From positions 31,012 to 63,212 of the forward strand of contig DPCK01000084.1 in assembly GCA_003516285.1 (NCBI GenBank): a stretch of 32,201 nucleotides of DNA, written 5' to 3'. Position 1 is the first letter of the stretch, and the number at the start of each line of letters is the position of its first letter. A program made the position numbers and the translations under genes. The DNA comes from Lutibacter sp. (GTDB lineage Bacteria; Bacteroidota; Bacteroidia; Flavobacteriales; Flavobacteriaceae). This document shows, piece after piece, positions 6,491 through 15,060 of the stretch. The notes beneath the pieces were generated by a model. It saw nothing but the letters and a program-made list of their open reading frames with translations. It made no database searches and was not told where the DNA came from.

Positions 6491-7669
6491 ATGAGCACAC
6501 AACAAAAAACAGCCTTCATCACAGGAGTAACAGGCCAAGACGGCGCATACCTATCAGAGTTCTTACTAAAAAAAGGCTACATCGTTCACGGATTAAAAAG
6601 ACGTACTTCCTTATTCAATACCGACAGAATAGACCATTTATACCAGGATCCACACGTAGAAAACCAAAACTTCATATTGCATTATGGGGATATGACAGAC
6701 AGTACCAATCTTATTCGCCTAATAAAAGACATCCAGCCCGATGAAATTTACAATTTGGCAGCGATGAGTCACGTGGCAGTATCATTCGAAACACCTGAAT
6801 ATACCGGAAATGCGGATGGATTGGGAACGCTTCGTATATTAGATGCGGTGCGTTTGTTGGGATTGGAAAAGAAAACCCGTATTTACCAGGCCTCAACGTC
6901 TGAGTTGTACGGAAAAGTACAGGAAGTGCCGCAATCTGAAACCACGCCATTTTATCCGCGTTCACCTTATGCAGTGGCGAAGATGTATGCTTATTGGATT
7001 ACCGTAAATTATAGAGAAGCTTATGGAATGTTTGCCTGCAATGGCATTTTGTTTAACCACGAATCACCTGTACGTGGAGAAACTTTTGTAACACGTAAAA
7101 TTACAAGAGCCACTTCCCGCATTGCTTTGGGCTTACAGGACAAATTGTATTTAGGAAACCTTGATGCCAAACGCGACTGGGGCCACGCCAAAGATTATGT
7201 GCGTATGATGTGGATGATTTTGCAGGCAGACGAAGCCGAAGATTGGGTAATTGCCACAGGCAAAACCACTCCGGTAAGGGATTTTGTGCGTATGAGTTTT
7301 GCCGAAGTAGGCATCACCCTTCGTTTTGAAGGCGAAGGCGTAAATGAAATTGGTATTATTGACAGTATTGACCAGAAAAAATATGATGAAATAATTTTAA
7401 ACACGATTAACGGAAAACCGACAACTGATAACGGACAACGTCCTACAGTAGGTCAGGTAGTATTATCCGTCGACCCTAAATATTTCCGACCAACAGAAGT
7501 TGATTTATTAATTGGTGACCCAACAAAAGCCAAAACCAAACTGGGTTGGGAATGTAAATATGATTTACAAGCTTTGGTGAAAGAAATGATGCAAAGTGAT
7601 GTGAAATTGATGCAGAAAGACCAATACTTAAAAGATGGTGGTTATACCACGTTGAATTATTTTGAGTAA
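6491..7669 (+). CDS. gmd: GDP-mannose 4,6-dehydratase
   Basis: Converts GDP-D-mannose to GDP-4-keto-6-deoxy-D-mannose, the substrate of Fcl at 4920. The 392-residue extended SDR has GVTGQDG at residues 12-18, STSELYG at 135-141 and Y160-x3-K164 (YAVAK), plus the family signatures NHESPVRGETFVTRKI and DPKYFRPTEVD. The ATG at 6491 is chosen because it precedes the Rossmann strand and the frame upstream runs through octamer repeat. Residues about 308-322 (NGKPTTDNGQRPTVG) form a hydrophilic insertion in a loop of variable length before DPKYFRP. Its DNA resembles low-complexity intergenic repeat, and the loop is about 17 residues longer than in the E. coli enzyme as I recall it. Confidence 0.95.
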   Translation: MSTQQKTAFITGVTGQDGAYLSEFLLKKGYIVHGLKRRTSLFNTDRIDHLYQDPHVENQNFILHYGDMTDSTNLIRLIKDIQPDEIYNLAAMSHVAVSFETPEYTGNADGLGTLRILDAVRLLGLEKKTRIYQASTSELYGKVQEVPQSETTPFYPRSPYAVAKMYAYWITVNYREAYGMFACNGILFNHESPVRGETFVTRKITRATSRIALGLQDKLYLGNLDAKRDWGHAKDYVRMMWMILQADEAEDWVIATGKTTPVRDFVRMSFAEVGITLRFEGEGVNEIGIIDSIDQKKYDEIILNTINGKPTTDNGQRPTVGQVVLSVDPKYFRPTEVDLLIGDPTKAKTKLGWECKYDLQALVKEMMQSDVKLMQKDQYLKDGGYTTLNYFE

Positions 7670-7942
7670 AAGTAAAATTTACCACAATTAATTCCCCTCT
7701 CGAGAGGGGTTAGGGGTGTGTAAAAAACATGAAAAAAATAAAATTATCGTAAAATAAATCCTTTATCCCAGCCCTAAAGGGAGGGATTTATTTCACAAAA
7801 CTAAATTTCAATAGTTTATCTAGATTTTTTGGCTCCCTTTAGGGCGGGGTAAAACAAAAAATCGGCTTTTGAAGCAACTTCCTGAGAACCAGCGCAGAAC
7901 AAAAAGAAACAAATAAGAAAAGCAACACACCACTAAATAACA
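7670..7942. repeat. Hairpin-rich gap between gmd and the CDP-sugar genes
   Basis: CCCCTCTCGAGAGGGG at 7694-7709 is a perfect 16-bp palindrome inside an inverted relative of the 854/1092 repeat. Element B (7752-7793) has 10-bp arms AAATAAATCC/GGATTTATTT. Element C (7823-7863) has 9-bp arms GATTTTTTG/CAAAAAATC. B and C carry the CCCTAAAGGGAG core in opposite orientations. No TAnnTTTG promoter is clear before 7943, so where the downstream operon starts is uncertain. Confidence 0.65.
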
Positions 7943-8929
7943 ATGTTCACAATCACTTTAAAAAACAATAAAACTTTTCAATGTTCAGCAAATGACACAT
8001 TGATTGAAGGTGCCAGAAAAGCTGGAATAACCTTAGAGCACAGTTGTCTTTCCGGAAGATGTTCAAGTTGTAAGGTGATGGTTGATGATGGTTCGTCTGA
8101 ACCAACGATGGATGAGGTTGCTTTAAGCCAAAAAGAAAAGGAAGACGGATTTATACTTTCTTGTGTCAGAACTCCTAAAACGGATATGGTGATTCGGGCA
8201 GAAGATTTAAGTGAATATAAATTAGCGGTACCAAAAACATTGCCGGCTAAAATTAAAAACATTGAAAAATTAACGGAAGATGTATTAAAAGTAGAACTCC
8301 GTTTCCCACCTAACCAACCATTAAATTTTATGGCCGGTCAATATGTGAATGTGATAAAAGGGAATATTAAAAGAAGTTATTCCATAGGAAATTCATCAAA
8401 AGAAAACACAGGCATTGAACTTTTTATTAAAAAATACCCAGACGGACTTTTAAGTCAGTATTGGTTTAATGAAGCTAAAATCAATGACCTTTTGAGAATA
8501 GAGGGGCCAAGAGGTACTTTTTTTATAAGAAACAATGCCAGTTACAAAAACATCATTTTTTTGGCAACAGGCACAGGAATTGCGCCGGTGAAGTCAATGT
8601 TGGAATCGATAGCGGGTTTATCGGAAGATTTTAAAAACAAAAATATCTATGTCTTTTGGGGTGTAAAATTTGTTAACGACTTGTTCTGGTCTTCTGAAAA
8701 TTTAGGCTTGAATATAAAATATTTCCCAGTGTTATCAAGGGAAAAAACACCATCCACAGAAGTTGGCCATATTCAGGATGTTTTATTAAGTAAAAATATT
8801 GACTTAAAAGAAAGTGTCGTATATGCCTGTGGTTCAAATGATATGATTCACGAGGCAAAAAATAAATTAACTGAAAATGGATTGCCGGATTTTAATTTTT
8901 ATTCGGATGCATTTGTAACCTCAAACTAG
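7943..8929 (+). CDS. ascD: CDP-6-deoxy-4-keto-glucose 3-dehydrase reductase (E3)
   Basis: NADH-dependent flavin/iron-sulfur reductase that passes electrons to RfbH (E1) during C-3 deoxygenation of CDP-4-keto-6-deoxyglucose. The 328-residue protein has an N-terminal plant-type [2Fe-2S] ferredoxin domain with C35, C40, C43 and C74. An FAD domain follows (RSYSIGN at residues 144-150), then an NAD domain (GTGIAPVKSM near 210-219 and CGSNDM at 296-301). The domain order and the adjacent rfbF, rfbG and rfbH separate it from phenol hydroxylase or methane monooxygenase reductases. It is the first gene of the tightly packed block that runs to 27638. Confidence 0.92.
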   Translation: MFTITLKNNKTFQCSANDTLIEGARKAGITLEHSCLSGRCSSCKVMVDDGSSEPTMDEVALSQKEKEDGFILSCVRTPKTDMVIRAEDLSEYKLAVPKTLPAKIKNIEKLTEDVLKVELRFPPNQPLNFMAGQYVNVIKGNIKRSYSIGNSSKENTGIELFIKKYPDGLLSQYWFNEAKINDLLRIEGPRGTFFIRNNASYKNIIFLATGTGIAPVKSMLESIAGLSEDFKNKNIYVFWGVKFVNDLFWSSENLGLNIKYFPVLSREKTPSTEVGHIQDVLLSKNIDLKESVVYACGSNDMIHEAKNKLTENGLPDFNFYSDAFVTSN

Positions 8930-8941
8930 ATAATAAAAAAT

Positions 8942-9718
8942 ATGAAAGCAGTAATATTAGCGGGTGGATTAGGAACCCGATTGAGCGAAGAAACAGTATC
9001 CAAACCAAAACCTATGGTTGAAATTGGAGGAAAACCTATTTTATGGCACATTATGAAAACGTATTCACATTATGGAATCAATGATTTCATCATTTGTTGC
9101 GGGTATAAAGGTTATGTCATCAAGGAATATTTTGCCAATTATTTTTTACACGAATCGGACATTACTTTTAATATGAAAGACAATAAAATGGTGGTTCATA
9201 CAGAAAGGGCAGAACCTTGGACAGTGACATTGGTTGATACCGGTGATGATTCTATGACGGGAGGCCGGTTAAAAAGAGTAGCGCCATATTTAAAAGGTGA
9301 AGAAAGTTTTTGTTTTACCTATGGCGATGGTGTTGCAGATATTGATATCAAAGCACTAATTGAATTTCACAGAGCGCACGGAAAAGAGGCAACGCTAACA
9401 GCGACCTTTCCTCCCGGCCGATTTGGGGCTTTGGAAATTGTAAATGGCGAAGTGAAACAGTTTCAGGAAAAACCGAGGGGTGACGGTGCTTTAATAAATG
9501 GAGGGTTTTTTGTGTTGTCACCTAAAGTAATCGACAGAATAGCCGATGACACTACTATATGGGAACAAGGACCTTTAAAAGGCTTGGCGGCCGACAACCA
9601 ATTAATGGCATTTAAGCACGAAGGTTTCTGGCAGCCTATGGATACCTTAAGAGATAAAATGCATTTAGAGGAATTATGGGATTCAAATAAAGCACCTTGG
9701 AAATTATGGAAGGAGTAA
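8942..9718 (+). CDS. rfbF: Glucose-1-phosphate cytidylyltransferase
   Basis: Forms CDP-glucose from CTP and glucose-1-phosphate, the entry step of CDP-3,6-dideoxyhexose synthesis. The 258-residue length is typical. The nucleotide-binding loop GGLGTRL is at residues 8-14, KPKPMVEIGGKPILWHIM follows, the metal-binding YGDGVAD is at 127-133, and the family-specific GFWQPMDTLRDK is near 228-239. The gene starts 12 bases after the reductase gene, and its end overlaps the rfbG start by 13 bases, which suggests coupled translation. Confidence 0.95.
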   Translation: MKAVILAGGLGTRLSEETVSKPKPMVEIGGKPILWHIMKTYSHYGINDFIICCGYKGYVIKEYFANYFLHESDITFNMKDNKMVVHTERAEPWTVTLVDTGDDSMTGGRLKRVAPYLKGEESFCFTYGDGVADIDIKALIEFHRAHGKEATLTATFPPGRFGALEIVNGEVKQFQEKPRGDGALINGGFFVLSPKVIDRIADDTTIWEQGPLKGLAADNQLMAFKHEGFWQPMDTLRDKMHLEELWDSNKAPWKLWKE

Positions 9719-10779
9719 AAGGAAAAGTAAATCCTTCTTTTTGGAAGGGTAAAAAAGTGTTTTTAACAGGACATACCGGTTTTAAAGGAAGCTGGTTGGC
9801 ATTATGGTTGCAATCAATGGGAGCAATCGTAAAAGGCTATGCTTTGGAACCACCCACAAATCCTTCCCTGTTTTTGGAAGCAAAAGTTGGAGACAAAATG
9901 GATTCCCAAATAGGAGACATTCGGGATTTGGAAATGTTGAAAAAAAGTATGACAGCTTTTAACCCGGAAATATTAATTCATTTGGCAGCTCAGCCATTGG
10001 TAAGGTTGTCTTATCTTGAACCTGTTGAAACCTACACCACAAATGTAATAGGAACGGTAAATGTATTGGAAGCCGCAAGGTCTTGCCCAAATTTAAAGGC
10101 AATTGTATCTGTAACTACAGATAAATGTTATGAAAACAAAGAATGGGCTTGGGGCTATCGTGAAAATGAACCAATGGGAGGCCACGACCCTTACAGCAAC
10201 AGCAAAGGCTGTGCAGAATTGGTTACATCTGCATATCGACGTTCATTTTTTCATACTGCGGATACGGCTTCAATAGCAACTGCAAGAGCAGGAAATGTAA
10301 TTGGAGGTGGCGATTGGGCGGAAGACAGATTGATCCCCGACATTTTAAAAGCATTTGAAAAATCACAACCGGTGATAGTTCGCAATCCTTTGTCAACAAG
10401 GCCTTGGCAACATGTGTTGGAACCACTTTCCGGTTATTTGGTTTTAGCGCAACAATTGTTTGAAAAAGGCGATGAATTTGCGGAAGCCTGGAATTTTGGA
10501 CCAAAAGATGAGGATTGCAAGCCTGTAAATTGGATTCTGGATAAAATGGTGGCGGATTGGGGCAACGGAGCAAGTTGGGAATTGGATAAAAACAACAACC
10601 CACACGAAGCTGGTTTTTTGAAATTGGATTGTTCCAAAGCAGCCGCTCGGTTGGAATGGCATCCTAATTGGAATTTAGAACACACCTTAAATTTAATTGT
10701 CAATTGGCACCAAGATTGGCGTGCAGGGAAAAATATGAATGAAAAATGCTTGCAGGAAATAGCAGCTTATACAAAATAA
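9706..10779 (+). CDS. rfbG: CDP-glucose 4,6-dehydratase
   Basis: Converts CDP-glucose to CDP-4-keto-6-deoxyglucose with bound NAD+. The 357-residue extended SDR has GHTGFKG at residues 22-28, the active-site TTDK at 137-140 and Y163-x3-K167 (YSNSK). WKGKKVFLTGHTGFKGSWL and GHDPYSNSKGCAELVTSAYR are hallmarks of this subfamily. I take the ATG at 9706, inside the rfbF end, rather than an in-frame TTG nine bases earlier. It is followed seven bases later by rfbH. Confidence 0.95.
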   Translation: MEGVKGKVNPSFWKGKKVFLTGHTGFKGSWLALWLQSMGAIVKGYALEPPTNPSLFLEAKVGDKMDSQIGDIRDLEMLKKSMTAFNPEILIHLAAQPLVRLSYLEPVETYTTNVIGTVNVLEAARSCPNLKAIVSVTTDKCYENKEWAWGYRENEPMGGHDPYSNSKGCAELVTSAYRRSFFHTADTASIATARAGNVIGGGDWAEDRLIPDILKAFEKSQPVIVRNPLSTRPWQHVLEPLSGYLVLAQQLFEKGDEFAEAWNFGPKDEDCKPVNWILDKMVADWGNGASWELDKNNNPHEAGFLKLDCSKAAARLEWHPNWNLEHTLNLIVNWHQDWRAGKNMNEKCLQEIAAYTK

Positions 10780-10786
10780 AATACAA

Positions 10787-12112
10787 ATGGAAAGTAAAGA
10801 AATCTTAGAAAATATCAGAAAAGAAATAGCATTGCTGGTTGAAAAATATACGACTGAAGCCTACAAGCAAAAAGCTTTCGTGCCGGGTGAATCTGTAATT
10901 CCGCCTGCCGGTAAAGTGTTAGGCAATGAAGAAATTCAAAATATGGTTGACGCCTCCTTAGATGGCTGGTTAACCACCGGACGTTTTAATGCGGCATTCG
11001 AAAAGAAATTGGCCACGTTTTTAGGGGTAAAATACTGTATTTCGGTAAACTCGGGTTCCTCAGCGAATCTGGTTGCTTTCAATACCTTAACCTCTTCAAA
11101 ATTAGGGGAAAGAGCCATTAAGAAGAGGGATGAAGTGATTGGTGTAGCGGCTGGCTTTCCTACAACCGTAAATCCAATTGTGCAATTTGGAGCAATTCCG
11201 GTGTTTGTGGATGTGGACATTCATACCCATAACATCAATGCCGATTTAATCGAAGCGGCAATTTCTCCTAAAACAAAAGCCATTATGTTGGCGCATACAC
11301 TAGGAAATCCTTTCAATTTAGCGAAGGTGAAAGAAATTTGTGAAAAACACAACTTATGGCTTATTGAGGATTGTTGTGATGCTTTGGGCGCAACGTATAA
11401 CAACCAATTGGTGGGTACTTTTGGGGATATTGCAACACTAAGTTTTTATCCGGCACACCACATCACTATGGGTGAAGGTGGTGCCGTTTTTACCAACAAT
11501 GCCGAGTTAAAATTAATAGCAGAATCGTTTAGAGATTGGGGAAGGGATTGTTATTGCGCTCCCGGTTGTGATAATACCTGTGGTTGCCGTTTTGAGCAAC
11601 AGCACGGCGAATTGCCTTTTGGGTACGATCATAAATATGTATATGCACACTTAGGCTACAATTTAAAAATTACCGATATGCAGGCCGCTTGCGGATTGGC
11701 ACAATTGGACAAAGCCAATGGCTTTATTCAAAAAAGAAGAGAAAATTTTAGATTGTTGTTTGACGCCTTAAGAAACTTAACCGATTTTATAGAACTGCCA
11801 GTGGTTACACCCAACAGCAACCCGTCCTGGTTTGGTTTTCCCATCACGCTTAAAAAGGACTGTGGGGTAAACAGGGTAGATTTATTAAAGTTTTTGGACC
11901 AAAACAAAATTGGCTCTCGATTGTTGTTTGCAGGTAATTTAACCAAACAACCTTATTTTAAGGAGTTAGAATATCGAGTGGTGGGTGAATTAACCAATAC
12001 CGACATTACGATGAACGATACCTTTTGGATTGGTTTATATCCTGCCTTGGGACAAGAACATTTTGAATTCGTGGCAGAAAAAATGGAAGAATTTTTTGGT
12101 CTAAATTTCTAA
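10787..12112 (+). CDS. rfbH: CDP-4-keto-6-deoxy-D-glucose 3-dehydrase (E1)
   Basis: A PMP-dependent iron-sulfur enzyme that removes the C-3 hydroxyl of CDP-4-keto-6-deoxyglucose, using electrons from the E3 reductase at 7943. The 441-residue protein has the aspartate aminotransferase fold. The usual PLP lysine is replaced by histidine (H224 in SFYPAHHITMGEGG), the known diagnostic change of E1. The cysteines C197, C255, C257 and C265 match the C-x57-C-x-C-x7-C pattern of its [2Fe-2S] site. The lysine loss is therefore expected and not a defect. It sits between rfbG and the epimerase gene, in pathway order. Confidence 0.96.
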   Translation: MESKEILENIRKEIALLVEKYTTEAYKQKAFVPGESVIPPAGKVLGNEEIQNMVDASLDGWLTTGRFNAAFEKKLATFLGVKYCISVNSGSSANLVAFNTLTSSKLGERAIKKRDEVIGVAAGFPTTVNPIVQFGAIPVFVDVDIHTHNINADLIEAAISPKTKAIMLAHTLGNPFNLAKVKEICEKHNLWLIEDCCDALGATYNNQLVGTFGDIATLSFYPAHHITMGEGGAVFTNNAELKLIAESFRDWGRDCYCAPGCDNTCGCRFEQQHGELPFGYDHKYVYAHLGYNLKITDMQAACGLAQLDKANGFIQKRRENFRLLFDALRNLTDFIELPVVTPNSNPSWFGFPITLKKDCGVNRVDLLKFLDQNKIGSRLLFAGNLTKQPYFKELEYRVVGELTNTDITMNDTFWIGLYPALGQEHFEFVAEKMEEFFGLNF

Positions 12113-12116
12113 AGAA

Positions 12117-12659
12117 ATGAACATTGAGAAAACAGCATTAGAAGGGGTTTATATCATCAATAATTTTGTGGCTCAAGATGAAAGGGGGACTTTTGTCAAG
12201 ACATTTAACAAGCAGGATTTTGAAAATAATAAACTAAATTTTGAGATTAGAGAATCGTATTATTCCATATCTAAAAAGGATGTAATACGTGGAATGCATT
12301 TTCAATTACCTCCAAGTGATCACGAAAAATTGGTTTACGTACCTTGTGGTTCAATTATAGATGTTGTTGTAGATCTTCGAAAAAAATCTCTCTCTTACAA
12401 GAAATTTATTGCTGTTGAATTAACAGCTGAGAATAGAAAATCAATTTATATTCCTAAAGGATTGGCACACGGTTTCCAGTCAATGGAAGACAATACCATT
12501 ACGGTTTATAATGTTGGAACAGAATATAATTCAAAATCAGATCAAGGGATTAAGTTTGATTCTTTTGGTTTTGATTGGCAGGCTAACAATATAATTATGT
12601 CTTCAAGAGATAAGGAGTTTATGACATTAGATTCTTTTTGTGAAAATAATCCTTTTTAA
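12117..12659 (+). CDS. RmlC-like nucleotide-sugar epimerase, probable CDP-ketosugar 5-epimerase
   Basis: A 180-residue cupin of the dTDP-4-keto-rhamnose 3,5-epimerase family. The catalytic histidine is expected at H61 in RGMHFQ, its partner Asp in VDLR (D86), H118 in PKGLAHGF and the tyrosine region at Y131-Y137. No rmlA, rmlB or rmlD is in the window, and the gene follows rfbH directly. So it more likely acts on the CDP-linked 3,6-dideoxy-4-ketosugar, as AscE does in CDP-ascarylose synthesis in Yersinia. That substrate is inferred from context. Its end overlaps the next start by one base. Base composition turns clearly more AT-rich from here onward. Confidence 0.82.
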   Translation: MNIEKTALEGVYIINNFVAQDERGTFVKTFNKQDFENNKLNFEIRESYYSISKKDVIRGMHFQLPPSDHEKLVYVPCGSIIDVVVDLRKKSLSYKKFIAVELTAENRKSIYIPKGLAHGFQSMEDNTITVYNVGTEYNSKSDQGIKFDSFGFDWQANNIIMSSRDKEFMTLDSFCENNPF

Positions 12660-13552
12660 TGATGAAAAATATAGTTATAACTGGAGCAACAGGTTTTGTT
12701 GGGTCGAATTTGGTTAGATGCTTGTTAAAAAAAAATTTCAAAGTTTATGTTATTCTTAGATTAGATTCTGATTTAACAAATTTATCAGATATAAAAGAGG
12801 AAATTGAAATTTTCAGATATGATAATGAGATTAGTAATTTGATTGACTTCTTAACTGTTGTTAAGCCAATAACAGTTTTTCATTTAGCTTCAAATTTTAT
12901 TGCTGAACACGAACCACATCAAATTGATTCATTGATTCAAAGTAATATTACTGTTGGACTTCATTTATTGGAAGCTATGAAAGTATCTGGAACAAAACAT
13001 TTAATAAATACAGGAACATCTTGGCAGCATTATAATAATGATGAATATAATCCAGTATGTTTATATGCTGCAACAAAGCAAGCATTTGAAACTTTAATTG
13101 AATATTATGTTCAAGCGGAAAATTTTAAAGTGATCACATTGAAATTATTTGATACTTATGGAGAAACAGATACCAGACCAAAACTAATTAATTTGCTAAA
13201 TAAGTTTGCGAATGAAAATACAGTATTGAATATGTCACCAGGTGAACAGATACTGAACTTAGTACATATTTCGGATGTTTGTGAGGCCTATTATTTAGCA
13301 AATGAACTTATTCAAAAAGAAAATTTTACGGGTCATAAAAAATATGCTATTGAAAGTAGTGAAAGCCTTAAATTAAAAGATATAATTTCTTTATTTGAAA
13401 AAATCTCAGGCAAAAAGGTAAATGTAATTTGGGGAGGTAAACAATATAGGAAAAGAGAAGTTATGTCTGTTTGGAATAAAGGTGTCAGGCTTCCAAATTG
13501 GAAACCCATAATAACTTTGAAAGAAGGACTATCTAGATATAAATCAAAATAA
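12659..13552 (+). CDS. Extended SDR, probable CDP-3,6-dideoxyhexose 4-ketoreductase
   Basis: A 297-residue NAD(P)-dependent epimerase/dehydratase-family protein. The Rossmann motif GATGFVG is at residues 9-15, the catalytic GTSW segment at 119-122 and Y136-x3-K140 in YAATK. The stretch NTGTSWQHY with LYAATKQAFE and LKLFDTYGETD resembles CDP-abequose/paratose/ascarylose synthases as I recall them. It would reduce the 4-keto group as the last step of the CDP-3,6-dideoxyhexose branch. Which epimer it makes cannot be read off. ATGATG gives two possible starts one codon apart; the first overlaps the upstream stop (TAATG). Confidence 0.82.
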   Translation: MMKNIVITGATGFVGSNLVRCLLKKNFKVYVILRLDSDLTNLSDIKEEIEIFRYDNEISNLIDFLTVVKPITVFHLASNFIAEHEPHQIDSLIQSNITVGLHLLEAMKVSGTKHLINTGTSWQHYNNDEYNPVCLYAATKQAFETLIEYYVQAENFKVITLKLFDTYGETDTRPKLINLLNKFANENTVLNMSPGEQILNLVHISDVCEAYYLANELIQKENFTGHKKYAIESSESLKLKDIISLFEKISGKKVNVIWGGKQYRKREVMSVWNKGVRLPNWKPIITLKEGLSRYKSK

Positions 13553-13560
13553 AAAGATTT

Positions 13561-13623
13561 ATGAATAAAATAGCAGCTTTTGTGAAAGTAGTAATTGATT
13601 TATTAGTTGTAAAAATTGAATAA
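13561..13623 (+). CDS. Possible 20-residue leader peptide or gene relic
   Basis: An ATG-started frame of 20 codons (MNKIAAFVKVVIDLLVVKIE) lies between the reductase and Wzx genes. It is hydrophobic with lysines at both ends, and I know no family for it. It may be chance, the stub of a gene lost when cassettes were exchanged, or a small membrane peptide. Confidence 0.15.
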   Translation: MNKIAAFVKVVIDLLVVKIE

Positions 13624-13647
13624 AATAAAAGAAATAAATATTTTTAG

Positions 13648-15060
13648 ATGATTAAAGTCTCAAAAAAAGACATTTATTGGGGTTATTTTGCACAAATATT
13701 TTCTGTGGCATCTGGTCTTGTCACCCTGCCACTTATATTAAAATTACTGTCAGCTGAGGAGATTGGGATGAATTATCTAATGCTTACTTTAGGGGCCTTA
13801 GTCGCACTTTTCGATTTTGGTTTTACCCCTCAATTTAGTAGAAATATTACCTATGTTTTTAGCGGAGCACAAGTATTAAGAAAAGAAGGGTTATCTGTTT
13901 CAGAATCTGGTATTATAAATTACCGATTGTTAGCAACTATGATTCATACAGCTAAGTTTGTATACAGACGTTTAGCTTTAATTGTTTTCTTAGTCCTGCT
14001 TAGCTTAGGAACAATTTATATTTATTATGTGACAAATGGTTTTACCAATATTGACAATTCTTTATCAATCTGGTTACTGTTTTCTGTAGGTACTTTTTTT
14101 AATATTTTTTACGCTTACTATGCATCTTTACTCATAGGCAAGGGCTTGATTATGCAGTCCAAAAAAGCACTGGTATATTCTAGGTTAGTATATATTATAT
14201 TAACTTTTGTTTTTTTGTATTCAGGATTGGGTTTGATGGGTGTTGTGCTCGCCAATTTAATTGCGCCATTTGTAAATAGGTATATTTCCTATCATTATTT
14301 TTTTACAAATGAATTAAATGAGAAGATTAATGGTTTTGATATATCCAAAAAAGAAAAAGTTGAATTGTTCGAAATTGTATGGTACAATGCAAAAAAATTG
14401 GGATTGGTTTTTGTCGGATCCTATGCCATTAATAAATTAAGCATTTTTTTAGCTGGGTTGTTTCTTTCTCTTGCCGAAATAGCCTCTTACGGTTTAATGA
14501 TTCAACTTTTTGGATTGCTGTCAATGGTTTCAGGTATGTTTTTTGGTGTGTTCCAACCTCGATTTGCAAGTTTACGAAGTAAAGGAGATAATAAAACGTT
14601 GGTTCGAGAGTTTGCTTTTAGTATGAATATTTACTATTTGACATTTATAGTAGGCTCAATTTTCCTTTTGTATTTTGGCCCCTATCTTTTATCTCTAATC
14701 AGTTCAAATGTGATACTACCTTCTACTACCATAGTATTTTTATTTGCAATCATTCTTTTTCTTGAGGGAAATCATTCTAATTTTGCAACGTTGATAGTAA
14801 CAAATAATAATGTTCCATTCGTGAAATCTGCTTTGATTGCGGGTTTTTTTATCGGGTTGGGAGATTATATTTCTTTGAGGTACACTGGGTATGGAATATT
14901 AGGCCTTGTGCTGGTTCAAGGCTTAGTTCAAATTGCTTATGCAAATTGGAAATGGCCATTGGTGGTATTTAATGATTTTCAAATTAATTTCAAAGCATTT
15001 TTATTACTAGGTATGAATGAATCTTTTAATCGTTTAAAATTACAATTATATGGTAGATGA
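13648..15060 (+). CDS. wzx: Wzx-type polysaccharide flippase
   Basis: A 470-residue very hydrophobic protein with about 12 predicted membrane spans, the length and pattern of Wzx/MATE-like lipid-linked oligosaccharide flippases. It would move the undecaprenyl-linked repeat unit across the inner membrane. The N-terminal segment (YWGYFAQIFSVASGLVTLPL and LLSAEEIGMNYLMLTLGA) is typical of the family, in which a short amphipathic stretch leads into helix 1. These proteins vary greatly, so the call rests on topology, this start and the position among glycosyltransferases and Wzy. Its end overlaps the next gene by 11 bases. Confidence 0.85.
   Translation: MIKVSKKDIYWGYFAQIFSVASGLVTLPLILKLLSAEEIGMNYLMLTLGALVALFDFGFTPQFSRNITYVFSGAQVLRKEGLSVSESGIINYRLLATMIHTAKFVYRRLALIVFLVLLSLGTIYIYYVTNGFTNIDNSLSIWLLFSVGTFFNIFYAYYASLLIGKGLIMQSKKALVYSRLVYIILTFVFLYSGLGLMGVVLANLIAPFVNRYISYHYFFTNELNEKINGFDISKKEKVELFEIVWYNAKKLGLVFVGSYAINKLSIFLAGLFLSLAEIASYGLMIQLFGLLSMVSGMFFGVFQPRFASLRSKGDNKTLVREFAFSMNIYYLTFIVGSIFLLYFGPYLLSLISSNVILPSTTIVFLFAIILFLEGNHSNFATLIVTNNNVPFVKSALIAGFFIGLGDYISLRYTGYGILGLVLVQGLVQIAYANWKWPLVVFNDFQINFKAFLLLGMNESFNRLKLQLYGR

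Noticed and set aside
6167..6538. Minus-strand frames rich in RSCSLAVVRSC-like sequence
   Set aside because: They are translations of the GACYGCAM octamer array and the gmd start in reverse.
10787..12112. Missing PLP lysine in the RfbH protein as a sign of inactivation
   Set aside because: Histidine at this place is the known hallmark of E1 dehydrases, and all iron-sulfur cysteines are present.
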